Source: Clostridiales bacterium
GTDB lineage: Bacteria > Bacillota > Clostridia > Christensenellales > Aristaeellaceae
Reading direction: 5' to 3'
Assembly (NCBI GenBank): GCA_012514225.1
Contig: JAAZAQ010000275.1
Span: 1-6,964 of the forward strand
DNA: 6,964 nucleotides
Part shown: one piece after another, positions 1-6,345 of the stretch
Position numbering within the stretch: position 1 is the stretch's first letter
How the letters are laid out: every line of letters begins with the position of its first letter
Position numbers and translations under genes: made by a program
Notes under the pieces: generated by a model
Database searches by the model: none
What the model was told of the DNA's origin: nothing
The model's input: the letters and a program-made list of their open reading frames with translations, nothing else

Positions 1-373
1 AGCCGCCCGGCCACGCGTCCCGAATGGTCCCGATGGCCCGCCCCTTCTCGCAGTTCTGGTACTCGCCGCACAGGCACATCTCGCACTCGCCGCAGGAGTA
101 GCCGGTGTCGCTGATAATCCGGTCCCCTTTTTTCAGGCGCCACGTCTCGCTTCCGGTCTCCTCGATGACGCCGGACCATTCATGACCCAGGCGGACCGGG
201 TACACCGGGTCATTGCCCTCGCCCAGCTCAAGCGTGCCTTTCATGATGGAGACGTCCGTCGCACATACCCCGCAATGAGCGACGCGCGCCAAAACTTCCC
301 TGGGTCCGGGCTTCGGCTTTTCAACTTCTATGACCCTGAGCTCCCCCGGCGCGTATGCGACCAATGCCTTCAT
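1..373 (-). CDS. Zinc-dependent medium-chain alcohol/polyol dehydrogenase, N-terminal part (runs off window)
   Basis: Partial: 124 codons are present and the frame is still open at position 1. The visible part is the N-terminal GroES-like catalytic domain of the medium-chain dehydrogenase (MDR) superfamily, which oxidises alcohols, polyols or sugar alcohols with NAD(P). The catalytic zinc ligands are visible: Cys37 in CGVCATD (residues 34-40) and His64-Glu65 in GHEWSG. Four structural-zinc cysteines follow at 94, 97, 100 and 108 with the usual C-x2-C-x2-C-x7-C spacing, plus an extra Cys102. The nucleotide-binding Rossmann domain lies outside the window. The ATG at 373 is set by an AGGGGGG ribosome binding site at 381-387, 7 nt upstream. 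It follows the SDR gene by 70 nt with no visible promoter or terminator, so it is probably the next gene of the operon. The class (sorbitol, threonine or L-iditol type) cannot be decided from this part. Confidence 0.93.
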   Translation of the reverse strand, partial: MKALVAYAPGELRVIEVEKPKPGPREVLARVAHCGVCATDVSIMKGTLELGEGNDPVYPVRLGHEWSGVIEETGSETWRLKKGDRIISDTGYSCGECEMCLCGEYQNCEKGRAIGTIRDAWPGG

Positions 374-443
374 CGGTAGGCCCCCCTGTTCATATTTGTT
401 CGGCGTCCAGCCAGCCAAAAATCGTCAATGCGTCATGGGATAA

Positions 444-1232
444 TCAGAAATCCCGCGTATAGCCGCAAATCCAGCCGCCGTCGATGGTCACGATGGAGCC
501 TGTCATGTATTTGGCTTCCCCGGCCGCCAAATAACAGGTCATGGAGGCGATATCGTCGGGCTCCCCGGGGCGCTTCATCGGAATATGGGAGAGCATTTTC
601 TCGGCCTTGACGGGATCGGAATAGAACAGCTCCCTCGTGCCCTCGAAGAGGATGGAGCCCGGCGCGATTCCGTTGACGCGGATATTGTGCTCGGCAAGCT
701 CAAGCGCCATCGCCTTGGTCAGGTTGAACACACCCGCCTTGGCCGCGGTAAACGCGCACTGCAGCCGCAGCGGGGTCAGGCCGACGATGGAGCCGATGTT
801 GATGATGCTGCCCCCCTGCCCCTGGGAAATCATCTGGTGGATGGCGGGCTTGGAGCAGTAGTAGACGCCGTTGAGGTCGATGCTGATGATTCTCTCCCAC
901 AGGTCGTCGTCGTATTCGTGAATGGGCTTCCGGTACTGCGGCCCGCCGTTGATGCCGGCGTTGTTCACCAGGACGTCCAGCCGGCCGAAGCGCCGGACCG
1001 TTTCCGCGACCATCTGCGCGGCGCTTTTTTTGTCGCTCACGTCGGTGACGACCGAAAGCGCCTCCCCTCCCTTGGACTTGATGTCCTCCACGACCGCGTC
1101 GAGCGTGGCGGCCGTGCGGCCCGCGACAACGACCTTCGCCCCGTTCTGGGAAAACTGCCTCGCCATGGCGCTGCCGATGGCCCCGCCGCCCCCCGTGATG
1201 ATGACGACCTTGCCCTTCAAATCGACCTTCAT
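444..1232 (-). CDS. SDR-family oxidoreductase with catalytic Tyr replaced by Phe
   Basis: A 262-residue protein of normal length for a classical short-chain dehydrogenase/reductase. Visible motifs: the cofactor-binding TGGGGAIG at 13-20; Arg39 after the second strand (AGR), which hints at NADP(H); Asp64 in the adenine-contacting region; NNAG at 90-93; the active-site segment NIGSIVG with Ser148; Lys165; and the post-catalytic IAPG at 189-192. The catalytic tetrad is altered. The usual YxxxK reads FTAAK, so position 161 is Phe (codon TTT at 752-750), and the Asn position aligns with Asp119 (DLNGV). Asp there is fairly common, but loss of Tyr normally abolishes classical SDR catalysis. The ATG at 1232 is chosen because AGGAGG (1238-1243) lies 5 nt upstream; an in-frame TTG at 1277 has no comparable site. 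The gene follows the second permease by 72 nt and probably handles the imported sugar or polyol, though reaction and substrate are unknown. Confidence 0.93.
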   Translation of the reverse strand: MKVDLKGKVVIITGGGGAIGSAMARQFSQNGAKVVVAGRTAATLDAVVEDIKSKGGEALSVVTDVSDKKSAAQMVAETVRRFGRLDVLVNNAGINGGPQYRKPIHEYDDDLWERIISIDLNGVYYCSKPAIHQMISQGQGGSIINIGSIVGLTPLRLQCAFTAAKAGVFNLTKAMALELAEHNIRVNGIAPGSILFEGTRELFYSDPVKAEKMLSHIPMKRPGEPDDIASMTCYLAAGEAKYMTGSIVTIDGGWICGYTRDF

Positions 1233-1237
1233 ACTGC

Positions 1238-1243
1238 CCTCCT
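1238..1243 (-). promoter_or_regulatory. Ribosome binding site that sets the SDR start
   Basis: Perfect AGGAGG on the minus strand, 5 nt before the ATG at 1232. It supports that start over the upstream in-frame TTG at 1277, which would add 15 residues (through IKEGS) atypical of SDR N termini. Confidence 0.85.
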
Positions 1244-1304
1244 TTATCGCTTCAGCCGCATGAATCGCAACGTTCAAACGGCCTTTTCGCCCCCGTCGCC
1301 TGTC

Positions 1305-2297
1305 TTACTCCGGCACCTTCCGGCTCTGCCTGAAAATGTCGAACAGCACCGCGCCGGCCATCAGGGCGCCCTGCACGGCGACGCGCATGGTGGTCGGCAA
1401 GCCCAGGAAAATAATCGCGTTTTCCGCCACAAAGACCAGCGTCACGCCAATCAGGACACCGAGCGGCGAGGCTTTTCCGCCGCTGAGGCTGACGCCCCCG
1501 ACGACGCACCCCGCAATCGCCCGGAACTCCCACCCGTCGCCGTTTTCCGGCAGGCCAAACCCCATGTCCAGCGTGAGCAGGATGCCGGCGATGCCCGCCA
1601 AGAGGGCGGAGAGCATGTACGCCTGTACCTGCATCTTTTTTGAGTTGATGCCGACCAGGGTCGCGACCTCGTTGTTGTCCCCGGTGGCCAGCATCCGCCT
1701 GCCCCACAGGGTTCGCTTGATGAGCACGAAAGCGATGGCAAAGAGGATGAGCATGCACCAGAAGTACAGCGGCATCCCCAGGTAGAGCTGGTCAAACGCA
1801 TGGACCAGCGAAAAGCCTTCCACGGCATGGAGGTTGTACTGGTATTCCTTTATCATCAGGTACCTGGCCCCGCCCACCATGTACAGCGTGCCCATCGTGG
1901 TGATGAAGGAGGGCAGCCCGAACTTGACGACCAGGAACCCGTTGACAAACCCGATGGCCAGGCAGCAGGCAAGGGAAAGGAGGATGGATTCGGCCGCGCC
2001 CCAGCCAAGCTCCACCACCAGCATGGGCATCATGATGCCGGCAAAACCCGCGACGCGCCCGGTCGAGATGTCCACGTTGCCGGTCATGAGGGTCATGCTG
2101 GAGCCGAGCGCCGTAATCGCGATGAAAGGAATCTGGTTGAACATGGCGGAAAAATTCCGGATGCTCAGGAAATCCGGGCGGATCGCGGCCGTGATGAGCA
2201 TGATGACGGCAAGCGGGATGAACGTGCTAAATTCATCCGTCTGCGTCAGCCTGCGAAGGCCTTTCCCGTCCCTGGTGACCAGCGCCTTGTCGCTCAT
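1305..2297 (-). CDS. CUT2-type sugar ABC transporter permease (second of two)
   Basis: A 330-residue integral membrane protein of the BPD_transp_2 (RbsC/XylH/LsrC-like) family, which forms half of the transmembrane channel of a carbohydrate importer. It is strongly hydrophobic with several membrane-spanning stretches (first near residues 25-40, last near 305-320). Family landmarks: TGNVDIST at 72-79, a diverged form of the usual GGIDLS; VNGFLVVKFGLPSFITTMGT at 118-137; the cytoplasmic loop containing ATGDNNEVATLVGI at 204-217, which in this family contacts the ATPase; and EFRAIAGCVVGGVSLSGG at 257-274. The ATG at 2297 is preferred because AAGGAGG ends 7 nt upstream; an in-frame TTG at 2321 would overlap the previous gene. 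The gene starts 13 nt after the first permease stops, so the two are probably translationally coupled. The permeases are homologous but clearly different, implying a heterodimeric channel as in LsrC/LsrD or RhaP/RhaQ systems. Confidence 0.93.
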   Translation of the reverse strand: MSDKALVTRDGKGLRRLTQTDEFSTFIPLAVIMLITAAIRPDFLSIRNFSAMFNQIPFIAITALGSSMTLMTGNVDISTGRVAGFAGIMMPMLVVELGWGAAESILLSLACCLAIGFVNGFLVVKFGLPSFITTMGTLYMVGGARYLMIKEYQYNLHAVEGFSLVHAFDQLYLGMPLYFWCMLILFAIAFVLIKRTLWGRRMLATGDNNEVATLVGINSKKMQVQAYMLSALLAGIAGILLTLDMGFGLPENGDGWEFRAIAGCVVGGVSLSGGKASPLGVLIGVTLVFVAENAIIFLGLPTTMRVAVQGALMAGAVLFDIFRQSRKVPE

Positions 2298-2304
2298 GTT
2301 CCCG

Positions 2305-2311
2305 CCTCCTT
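2305..2311 (-). promoter_or_regulatory. Ribosome binding site that sets the second permease start
   Basis: AAGGAGG on the minus strand, 7 nt before the ATG at 2297. Its first base is the last base of the preceding permease's TGA stop codon (2313-2311), an arrangement that suggests translational coupling. Confidence 0.82.
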
Positions 2312-3315
2312 CATCCGCCAATCAGGCGCCGGGCTTCCACGCGCTTGCGGAAAATATCCAGCAGTACGGAGAGCAAAAGAATAAACCCAATCAGCACCAG
2401 CTGGAGGTTGGTGTCGATTTTCAGGATGCGCAGCGCGTACCAAAGCGTATGGAACAGCAGGACGCCCAGGCCGGCGCCATACATGGAACCGGCGCCTCCG
2501 GCCATGCTGATGCCGCCGATGGCCACGCTGATGATGGCCCGGAACTCGCGGCCCACCCCGAAGGTCGAGCTGGCCGACGCGTTGACCAGCACGTCGAAAA
2601 GCCCGCCGACCGCCGCAAACAGGCCGGAGATGATAAAAACCATCATCTTCACGCGCTTGACGTTGATGCCGGACATCTGCGCAAACTCCTGGTTTCCGCC
2701 CACAGCCCGCAGCCGGTAACCGAACTTGGTCTTCCGGATGATGATGTCGCAGACCACAATCAGCCCGATGAAGATGAAAAACAGCCAGCTCAAGCCAAGC
2801 GGACGGGCGCGGGTGAAGCCGGACGTGCCAAGGGAGGAGATGGACATCGGGTATCCGTCGCTGACGGTCACGGCGAGTCCTGTGCAGATGAACTGGGTGG
2901 CCAGCGTGGTAATCCAGGAGCTCAGCTTCAGTTTCGTCACACAAAAGCCGTTGAATGCGCCGATCAGCGCGCCCGTCCCCAGCCCGACGAGGAGGGTGGG
3001 AACCACGCCGAAGCCCCAGTTGATGCAGGCGTAGGCCGCCATCACCCCGCTGAAGGTGCCGTTCATCCCGACGGACAGGTCGATTTCGCCGGACATGATG
3101 GCGAAGGCTTCCCCCATGGCGGCGGCGCCGATAAAAATGGAGCCCATCAGGATGGAGGAAAAATACTTCCAGGTGAAAAAGCTGGGCTTGATTGACGTCG
3201 TGACGATGCTCAGGATGACGATGGGAATCAGTACGCCAACCTCCGGGTTGAGAAGAAATCTCGACAGCGCGCTGCCCGATTGACTGCGCAGCCGCGCCTC
3301 AGCGTCCTTCTTCAT
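2311..3315 (-). CDS. CUT2-type sugar ABC transporter permease (first of two)
   Basis: A 334-residue multi-spanning membrane protein of the BPD_transp_2 (RbsC-like) family and one half of the sugar channel. After a charged N terminus (about residues 1-20), hydrophobic spans run from about 26 to the C-terminal region near 318, followed by a basic tail (FRKRVEARR). Landmarks: SGEIDLSVG at 75-83, very close to the family's GGIDLSVG; FNGFCVTKLKLSSWITTLAT at 121-140; FGYRLRAVGGNQEFAQMSGI at 198-217, the ATPase-contacting loop; and EFRAIISVAIGGISMAGGAG at 257-276. The ATG at 3315 has GGGAGGG (3326-3332) 10 nt upstream. It begins 38 nt after the ATPase stop and its own stop overlaps the next gene's ribosome binding site, placing it firmly inside the transporter operon. 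The substrate cannot be told from the permease. Confidence 0.94.
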   Translation of the reverse strand: MKKDAEARLRSQSGSALSRFLLNPEVGVLIPIVILSIVTTSIKPSFFTWKYFSSILMGSIFIGAAAMGEAFAIMSGEIDLSVGMNGTFSGVMAAYACINWGFGVVPTLLVGLGTGALIGAFNGFCVTKLKLSSWITTLATQFICTGLAVTVSDGYPMSISSLGTSGFTRARPLGLSWLFFIFIGLIVVCDIIIRKTKFGYRLRAVGGNQEFAQMSGINVKRVKMMVFIISGLFAAVGGLFDVLVNASASSTFGVGREFRAIISVAIGGISMAGGAGSMYGAGLGVLLFHTLWYALRILKIDTNLQLVLIGFILLLSVLLDIFRKRVEARRLIGG

Positions 3316-3353
3316 GCAAGCGAAACCCTCCCATAGAAAACTTGACCGACCCG

Positions 3354-4985
3354 TCAGGAAACCGTTTTGAAGGTAGTGGTCGCCATCTCCATGACGCTGG
3401 TCTCCGTCGCCTGATCCTGCGCCAGTTCGCCGACCACCTTCCCCTCCGCCATCACGACGAAGCGGTCGCTCATTGCGAGTAGCTCGGGCAGCTCGCTGGA
3501 GATCATCACAACGGCGACCCCTTCTTTCGTCATCTCGTTGATCAGCCCATAGATTTCATTCTTCGAACCCACATCGATGCCCTTGGTCGGCTCGTCCAGA
3601 ATCATCAGTTTCGGTTGGCTGTTGAGGGAGCGCGCGATGACGATTTTCTGCTGGTTGCCGCCGGACAGCGTCGCGACGCGCGTGTCGATGGAGCGCGCCT
3701 TGACGCGCAGGCTCTTGAAGTACTTTTCCGCCCGCCTGGACAGCGCCGACTTTAAGACAAAGGGGCCGCGCGCGACCGCGCCGAGGTTGGAGATGCCGAT
3801 GTTGTTGCGGATATCCCAAACGAAGTTCAGGCCGAATTTTTTCCTGTCCTCGCTGACCATCCCGATTCCGTGCCGGACCGCTTCCTGGGAATTGCGGATG
3901 GTGACGGGCTTCCCCTCGATGAAAATCTTCCCCGATTTCACAGGAAGCATGCCGAAAATGGCCATGCAGGCTTCGCTGCGCCCGGCGCCGACGAGCCCGG
4001 CCATCCCCAGGATTTCTCCCCTGCGGACGGAGAAGGAAACGTTCTCGATCAGGTTCCGGTTGGCCACATAGGGATGCTCCACCGTCAGGTTTTCCACGCG
4101 GAGCACCTCGTCCCCGGGCGTCTGCGCCTCCTTGACGTACATCGCCGCGATGTCGCGGCCGATCATGTCCTGTACGATTTTCCGGGTATTGTACTGGCTG
4201 CGCTCATACACCGAGATGTTTTTCCCGTCCCGCAGGATAGTGACGCGGTCCGTCAGCTCAACGATTTCAGCCAGTTTGTGCGTGACAAAGATGATGCTGA
4301 CCCCCCGCGCCTGCAGGTGCCTGATGACCATGAAAAGCTGCGCGACATCCTTGCCGGACAGGGAGGTCGTCGGCTCGTCGAGTATGAGCACCTTGGGGTT
4401 GATGGCCAGCGCCCGGGCGATCATCAGCATCTGCTGCTGCCCGATGGACAGCTTCCGGACGTCGGCGCGCGGGTTCAGGTCGATGCGGTTGTCCGCCAGC
4501 AGCTGCTTGGTCGCCCGGAACATTTCGCTGAAGTTGGCGAAGGGCGTCCTGCTCTTCCGCACCGGGCGGCCGTCCTGCGGCTTGTCCCTGGTGCTCTCCA
4601 TACGCAGGTCGAACATGAAGATATTCTCGGCGACGCTGAAGTATTTGAGCACGTTGATTTCCTGCGGCACATAGCCGACGCCCAGCAGCATGGCGTCGTT
4701 CGGGCTGGCCGGCCGGATTTCCCGGCCATCCAGCAGCAGCGTGCCGGTATAGCTTCCGTGCGGGTAGACCCCGTTGAGCACCTTGAGCAGGGTGGACTTC
4801 CCGGCGCCGTTCTCGCCGATCAAGCCCATCACCTCGCCTTTCCGGACGTTCAGGCAGACGTTGTCGTTGGCGACGACGCCGGGGAACCGCTTGGTGATGT
4901 TGATCGCCTGCATGGCGAACTGCTGGGTTCCCGCGGATTCCGCGCCGGTATCCTGGGAAAACCGGATGGATTCATCTGCCTGCAT
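3354..4985 (-). CDS. Sugar ABC transporter ATP-binding protein, two fused nucleotide-binding domains (RbsA/MglA-like)
   Basis: A 543-residue cytoplasmic protein with two ABC domains in tandem, as in CUT2 importers, which powers sugar uptake. Domain 1: Walker A GENGAGKST at 57-65, Q-loop Gln108, signature LSIGQQQ at 179-185, Walker B VLILDEP at 199-205, switch His236; all catalytic residues are present. Domain 2 is the usual degenerate one: Walker A reads GLVGAGRSE at 330-338 with Arg for Lys, signature LSGGNQQK at 440-447, Walker B LMILDEP at 460-466, and Ser497 near the switch-His position. It is about 40 residues longer than typical RbsA. Part is an N-terminal extension (residues 1-24) and part a basic insertion around 128-152 in domain 1. 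The ATG at 4985 has only a weak GGAA site 3-4 nt upstream. Met25 (4913) sits where most family members begin, so the true start could be there. It follows the binding-protein gene by 119 nt, a gap containing a strong hairpin. Confidence 0.95.
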   Translation of the reverse strand: MQADESIRFSQDTGAESAGTQQFAMQAINITKRFPGVVANDNVCLNVRKGEVMGLIGENGAGKSTLLKVLNGVYPHGSYTGTLLLDGREIRPASPNDAMLLGVGYVPQEINVLKYFSVAENIFMFDLRMESTRDKPQDGRPVRKSRTPFANFSEMFRATKQLLADNRIDLNPRADVRKLSIGQQQMLMIARALAINPKVLILDEPTTSLSGKDVAQLFMVIRHLQARGVSIIFVTHKLAEIVELTDRVTILRDGKNISVYERSQYNTRKIVQDMIGRDIAAMYVKEAQTPGDEVLRVENLTVEHPYVANRNLIENVSFSVRRGEILGMAGLVGAGRSEACMAIFGMLPVKSGKIFIEGKPVTIRNSQEAVRHGIGMVSEDRKKFGLNFVWDIRNNIGISNLGAVARGPFVLKSALSRRAEKYFKSLRVKARSIDTRVATLSGGNQQKIVIARSLNSQPKLMILDEPTKGIDVGSKNEIYGLINEMTKEGVAVVMISSELPELLAMSDRFVVMAEGKVVGELAQDQATETSVMEMATTTFKTVS

Positions 4986-5017
4986 CTTCCAGGAACCTGC
5001 CTTTCATGAGGGTCGGT

Positions 5018-5073
5018 CAGAAAAGGACGGTGGGCTTGCAACCGTCTTTGGAACAAGCCCACCGGTCGTTCTG
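5018..5073 (-). terminator. Intercistronic hairpin, probable leaky terminator or mRNA-stabilising stem
   Basis: Between the binding protein and ATPase genes there is a perfect 11-bp GC-rich inverted repeat: CGGTGGGCTTG at 5028-5038 and its complement at 5054-5064, with a 15-nt loop. The pairing can extend outward with bulges to a second arm (CAGAA at 5018-5022 with TTCTG at 5069-5073). On the transcribed strand the inner stem is followed by CCTTTTCTG, a short and interrupted T tract. That fits a partial terminator or 3' stabiliser that lowers expression of the ATPase and permeases relative to the binding protein, as known for other binding-protein-dependent operons. The stem is seen directly; its function is inferred. 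Confidence 0.68.
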
Positions 5074-5104
5074 TTGGGTATGAGTCCGGGGACGCTCCCT
5101 TGGA

Positions 5105-6133
5105 TTACTTGAAGAACTCGGCCACTTCCGCCGCGATGTTCTGGTGGAAGTCGACGCCACTCTCGCCGGTGCCGTCCAGCGTGACGATGGGCGCAACCAG
5201 GTCCGTCCAGAAGGGCACTTCGTTCCCCTTAAAGATCTCGTTGAGGTATTCCATGGTCTTGTAGGCTTCCTGGTACAGGGGCTGCGCGACAATCGCGGCG
5301 ACCTTGCCCTGCTTGAGGTACTCGAGGTTGCCGACCGTGGCGTCCATGCCGACCAGCACCAGCTCGCCGTCCGCCTTGCCGGCCTTGGTCGCGGCGTCCG
5401 CCCAGGTAATGGGGCTGTTGCCGGTGGTGCCGAAGGCGCCGATCAGGTCCGGGTTCGCCTGGATGATGCCCAGGTTGATGGCGGTCGCCTGATCCGCGAA
5501 GCCGCCTTCCAGTTCGACAGGCAGCACCTTGATCTTGGAGAGGTCGTACGTGCCGGCGGCCGCCAGCTCGTTCCAGGTGGCCACGAAGGATTCGGACGCG
5601 CTGTTCTCGGTCACGTTCTTCGTGTTCTGCGTCAGCGCCACGGAGCCTTCCTTGCCGTTGAGCTTCTCAGCCATCAGCTCCGCGACCTGCTTGCCGTACA
5701 GGACCGGGTCGCACGCCATGTTGAAGGTGAGGCCTTCCGGGGGATTGCCGTCGTCCTTCAGGAGTTTGAAGTGGGGCACGCCGACCACCACGTTCTGGGC
5801 GCCCAGGCTGGCGATGGTCTCAAACGCGCTGGAGTCGCCCGCCCACAGCAGGATGCCCTTGCCGCCTTCCGCGGCGAAAGCTTCCGCAGCCGCGTAGACT
5901 TCCGCGTTGTCCCCGCCTTCGGTGCCGATGACGTTGACGTTCTTCCCGCGCTCATAGCCGAAGCTCTCCGCGGCTTTGAGGAAGCCCAGCTGCACGATGC
6001 GGTGGACCGGGTGGTTGGTGTTGGACATGCAGATTGCCACAGGATATTCGTCGGGCTTGTACTCCGCGGCCAGCGCCGCCGCCATGGAAAGGGTCAGGAC
6101 CAGAGCCACCAGGATTGCGGTCAGTTTCTTCAT
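5105..6133 (-). CDS. Sugar ABC transporter substrate-binding protein (RbsB-like, periplasmic-binding-protein type I fold)
   Basis: A 342-residue secreted protein that captures the sugar outside the cytoplasmic membrane and delivers it to the permeases. Residues 1-23 form a signal peptide: MKK, a hydrophobic core, then AAALAA with likely cleavage around 22/23. There is no Cys at the cleavage site, so it is not an obvious lipoprotein. The mature protein has the two-lobed Peripla_BP_4 pattern. The first strand and helix are VAICMSNTNHPVHRIVQLGF (32-51). The late segment GMDATVGNLEYLKQGKVAAI (262-281), followed by VAQPLYQEAYK (282-292), is typical of RbsB-like proteins. The ATG at 6133 is supported by AGGAGG at 6144-6149, 10 nt upstream. 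It is the first gene after the promoter and leader, as usual for the most highly expressed transporter component. The ligand is unknown; its ligand-contacting residues cannot be assigned from sequence alone. Confidence 0.95.
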   Translation of the reverse strand: MKKLTAILVALVLTLSMAAALAAEYKPDEYPVAICMSNTNHPVHRIVQLGFLKAAESFGYERGKNVNVIGTEGGDNAEVYAAAEAFAAEGGKGILLWAGDSSAFETIASLGAQNVVVGVPHFKLLKDDGNPPEGLTFNMACDPVLYGKQVAELMAEKLNGKEGSVALTQNTKNVTENSASESFVATWNELAAAGTYDLSKIKVLPVELEGGFADQATAINLGIIQANPDLIGAFGTTGNSPITWADAATKAGKADGELVLVGMDATVGNLEYLKQGKVAAIVAQPLYQEAYKTMEYLNEIFKGNEVPFWTDLVAPIVTLDGTGESGVDFHQNIAAEVAEFFK

Positions 6134-6156
6134 TTAGTTGACGCCTCCTTTTATTT

Positions 6157-6178
6157 TTATCCCCCGAAGCGGGGATAA
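6157..6178 (-). other. Leader hairpin just upstream of the ribosome binding site
   Basis: Perfect 8-bp inverted repeat: TTATCCCC at 6157-6164 and GGGGATAA at 6171-6178, with a 6-nt loop. It ends 5 nt before the AAAGGAGG site of the binding-protein gene. There is no T tract after it on the transcribed strand, so it is not an intrinsic terminator. A 5' mRNA stabiliser or a protein-binding stem is more likely (inference). Confidence 0.6.
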
Positions 6179-6220
6179 GATGCGCTTTTTCCCGCCTGCC
6201 TTGTCGTGTGATGGGTGCCC

Positions 6221-6240
6221 GCCGGCGAACCCGCCGCGGC
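6221..6240 (-). other. GC-rich leader hairpin
   Basis: On the plus strand GCC-GGCG (6221-6227) pairs with CGCC (6232-6235) and GGC (6238-6240), giving a 7-bp stem with a 2-nt bulge and an AACC loop. No T tract follows on the minus strand. It lies mid-leader, and its role is unknown. Confidence 0.4.
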
Positions 6241-6313
6241 GCGAAAACGGGGAGCAATTCTACAGCTAAAAATGGACCGATGGGATTCCAACCGCTTTGG
6301 GTAATAGAAGGTG

Positions 6314-6326
6314 TGTAACCGGTAAC
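6314..6326 (-). promoter_or_regulatory. Operator for a LacI-family protein, or CcpA cre site
   Basis: The plus strand reads TGTAACCGGTAAC. It matches the core of the cre consensus TGNAANCGNWNNC at every fixed position and is a near-perfect palindrome around CG (GTAACC/GGTAAC, 5 of 6 pairs). LacI-family proteins, including CcpA and GntR-type regulators, bind such CG-centred palindromes. It lies about 33-45 bases downstream of the predicted transcription start, a position suited to roadblock repression. Whether the upstream LacI-type regulator or CcpA binds it cannot be decided here. Confidence 0.6.
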
Positions 6327-6345
6327 GCAATCGCTTAAACGCAAT
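6324..6345. repeat. Pair of 8-base direct repeats next to the operator
   Basis: AACGCAAT occurs at 6324-6331 and again at 6338-6345, a 14-base period. The first copy overlaps the edge of the palindromic operator-like site. Between and within the copies is a second weak palindrome, CGCTTAAACG at 6332-6341 (4 of 5 pairs). The layout suggests a second binding site for the same or another regulator. Confidence 0.4.

Noticed and set aside
374..443. Promoter between the SDR and the zinc dehydrogenase (TTGACG is present on the minus strand)
   Set aside because: There is no -10-like hexamer at 16-18 bases from it. The gap is short and the genes are co-directional, so operon read-through is simpler.
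1233..1277. TTG start at 1277 for the SDR
   Set aside because: It has no good ribosome binding site, and the added residues precede a textbook SDR N terminus that has its own AGGAGG.
585..1643. Long plus-strand open frame of 352 codons
   Set aside because: It lies antisense to the SDR and second permease genes, which have clear family motifs. It is rich in Arg, Ala, Asp and His with no recognisable domain, typical of a shadow frame in GC-rich DNA.
2298..2321. TTG start at 2321 for the second permease
   Set aside because: It would overlap the upstream gene, and its first codons contain the AAGGAGG that properly serves the ATG at 2297.
1834..3195. Plus-strand open frame of 453 codons
   Set aside because: Antisense to both permeases; low-complexity composition and no domain or ribosome binding site. 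A codon-bias shadow.
3870..5009. Plus-strand open frame of 379 codons
   Set aside because: Antisense to the ABC ATPase, whose nucleotide-binding motifs are complete. No independent support for coding.
5144..6178. Plus-strand open frame of 344 codons
   Set aside because: Antisense to the substrate-binding protein gene, with a shadow-like composition and no recognisable motif.
6181..6215. Possible c-di-GMP or other riboswitch-like segment in the leader
   Set aside because: A short resemblance (CACGACAAGGC) is not backed by the rest of any consensus I know, and the expected helices are not visible.
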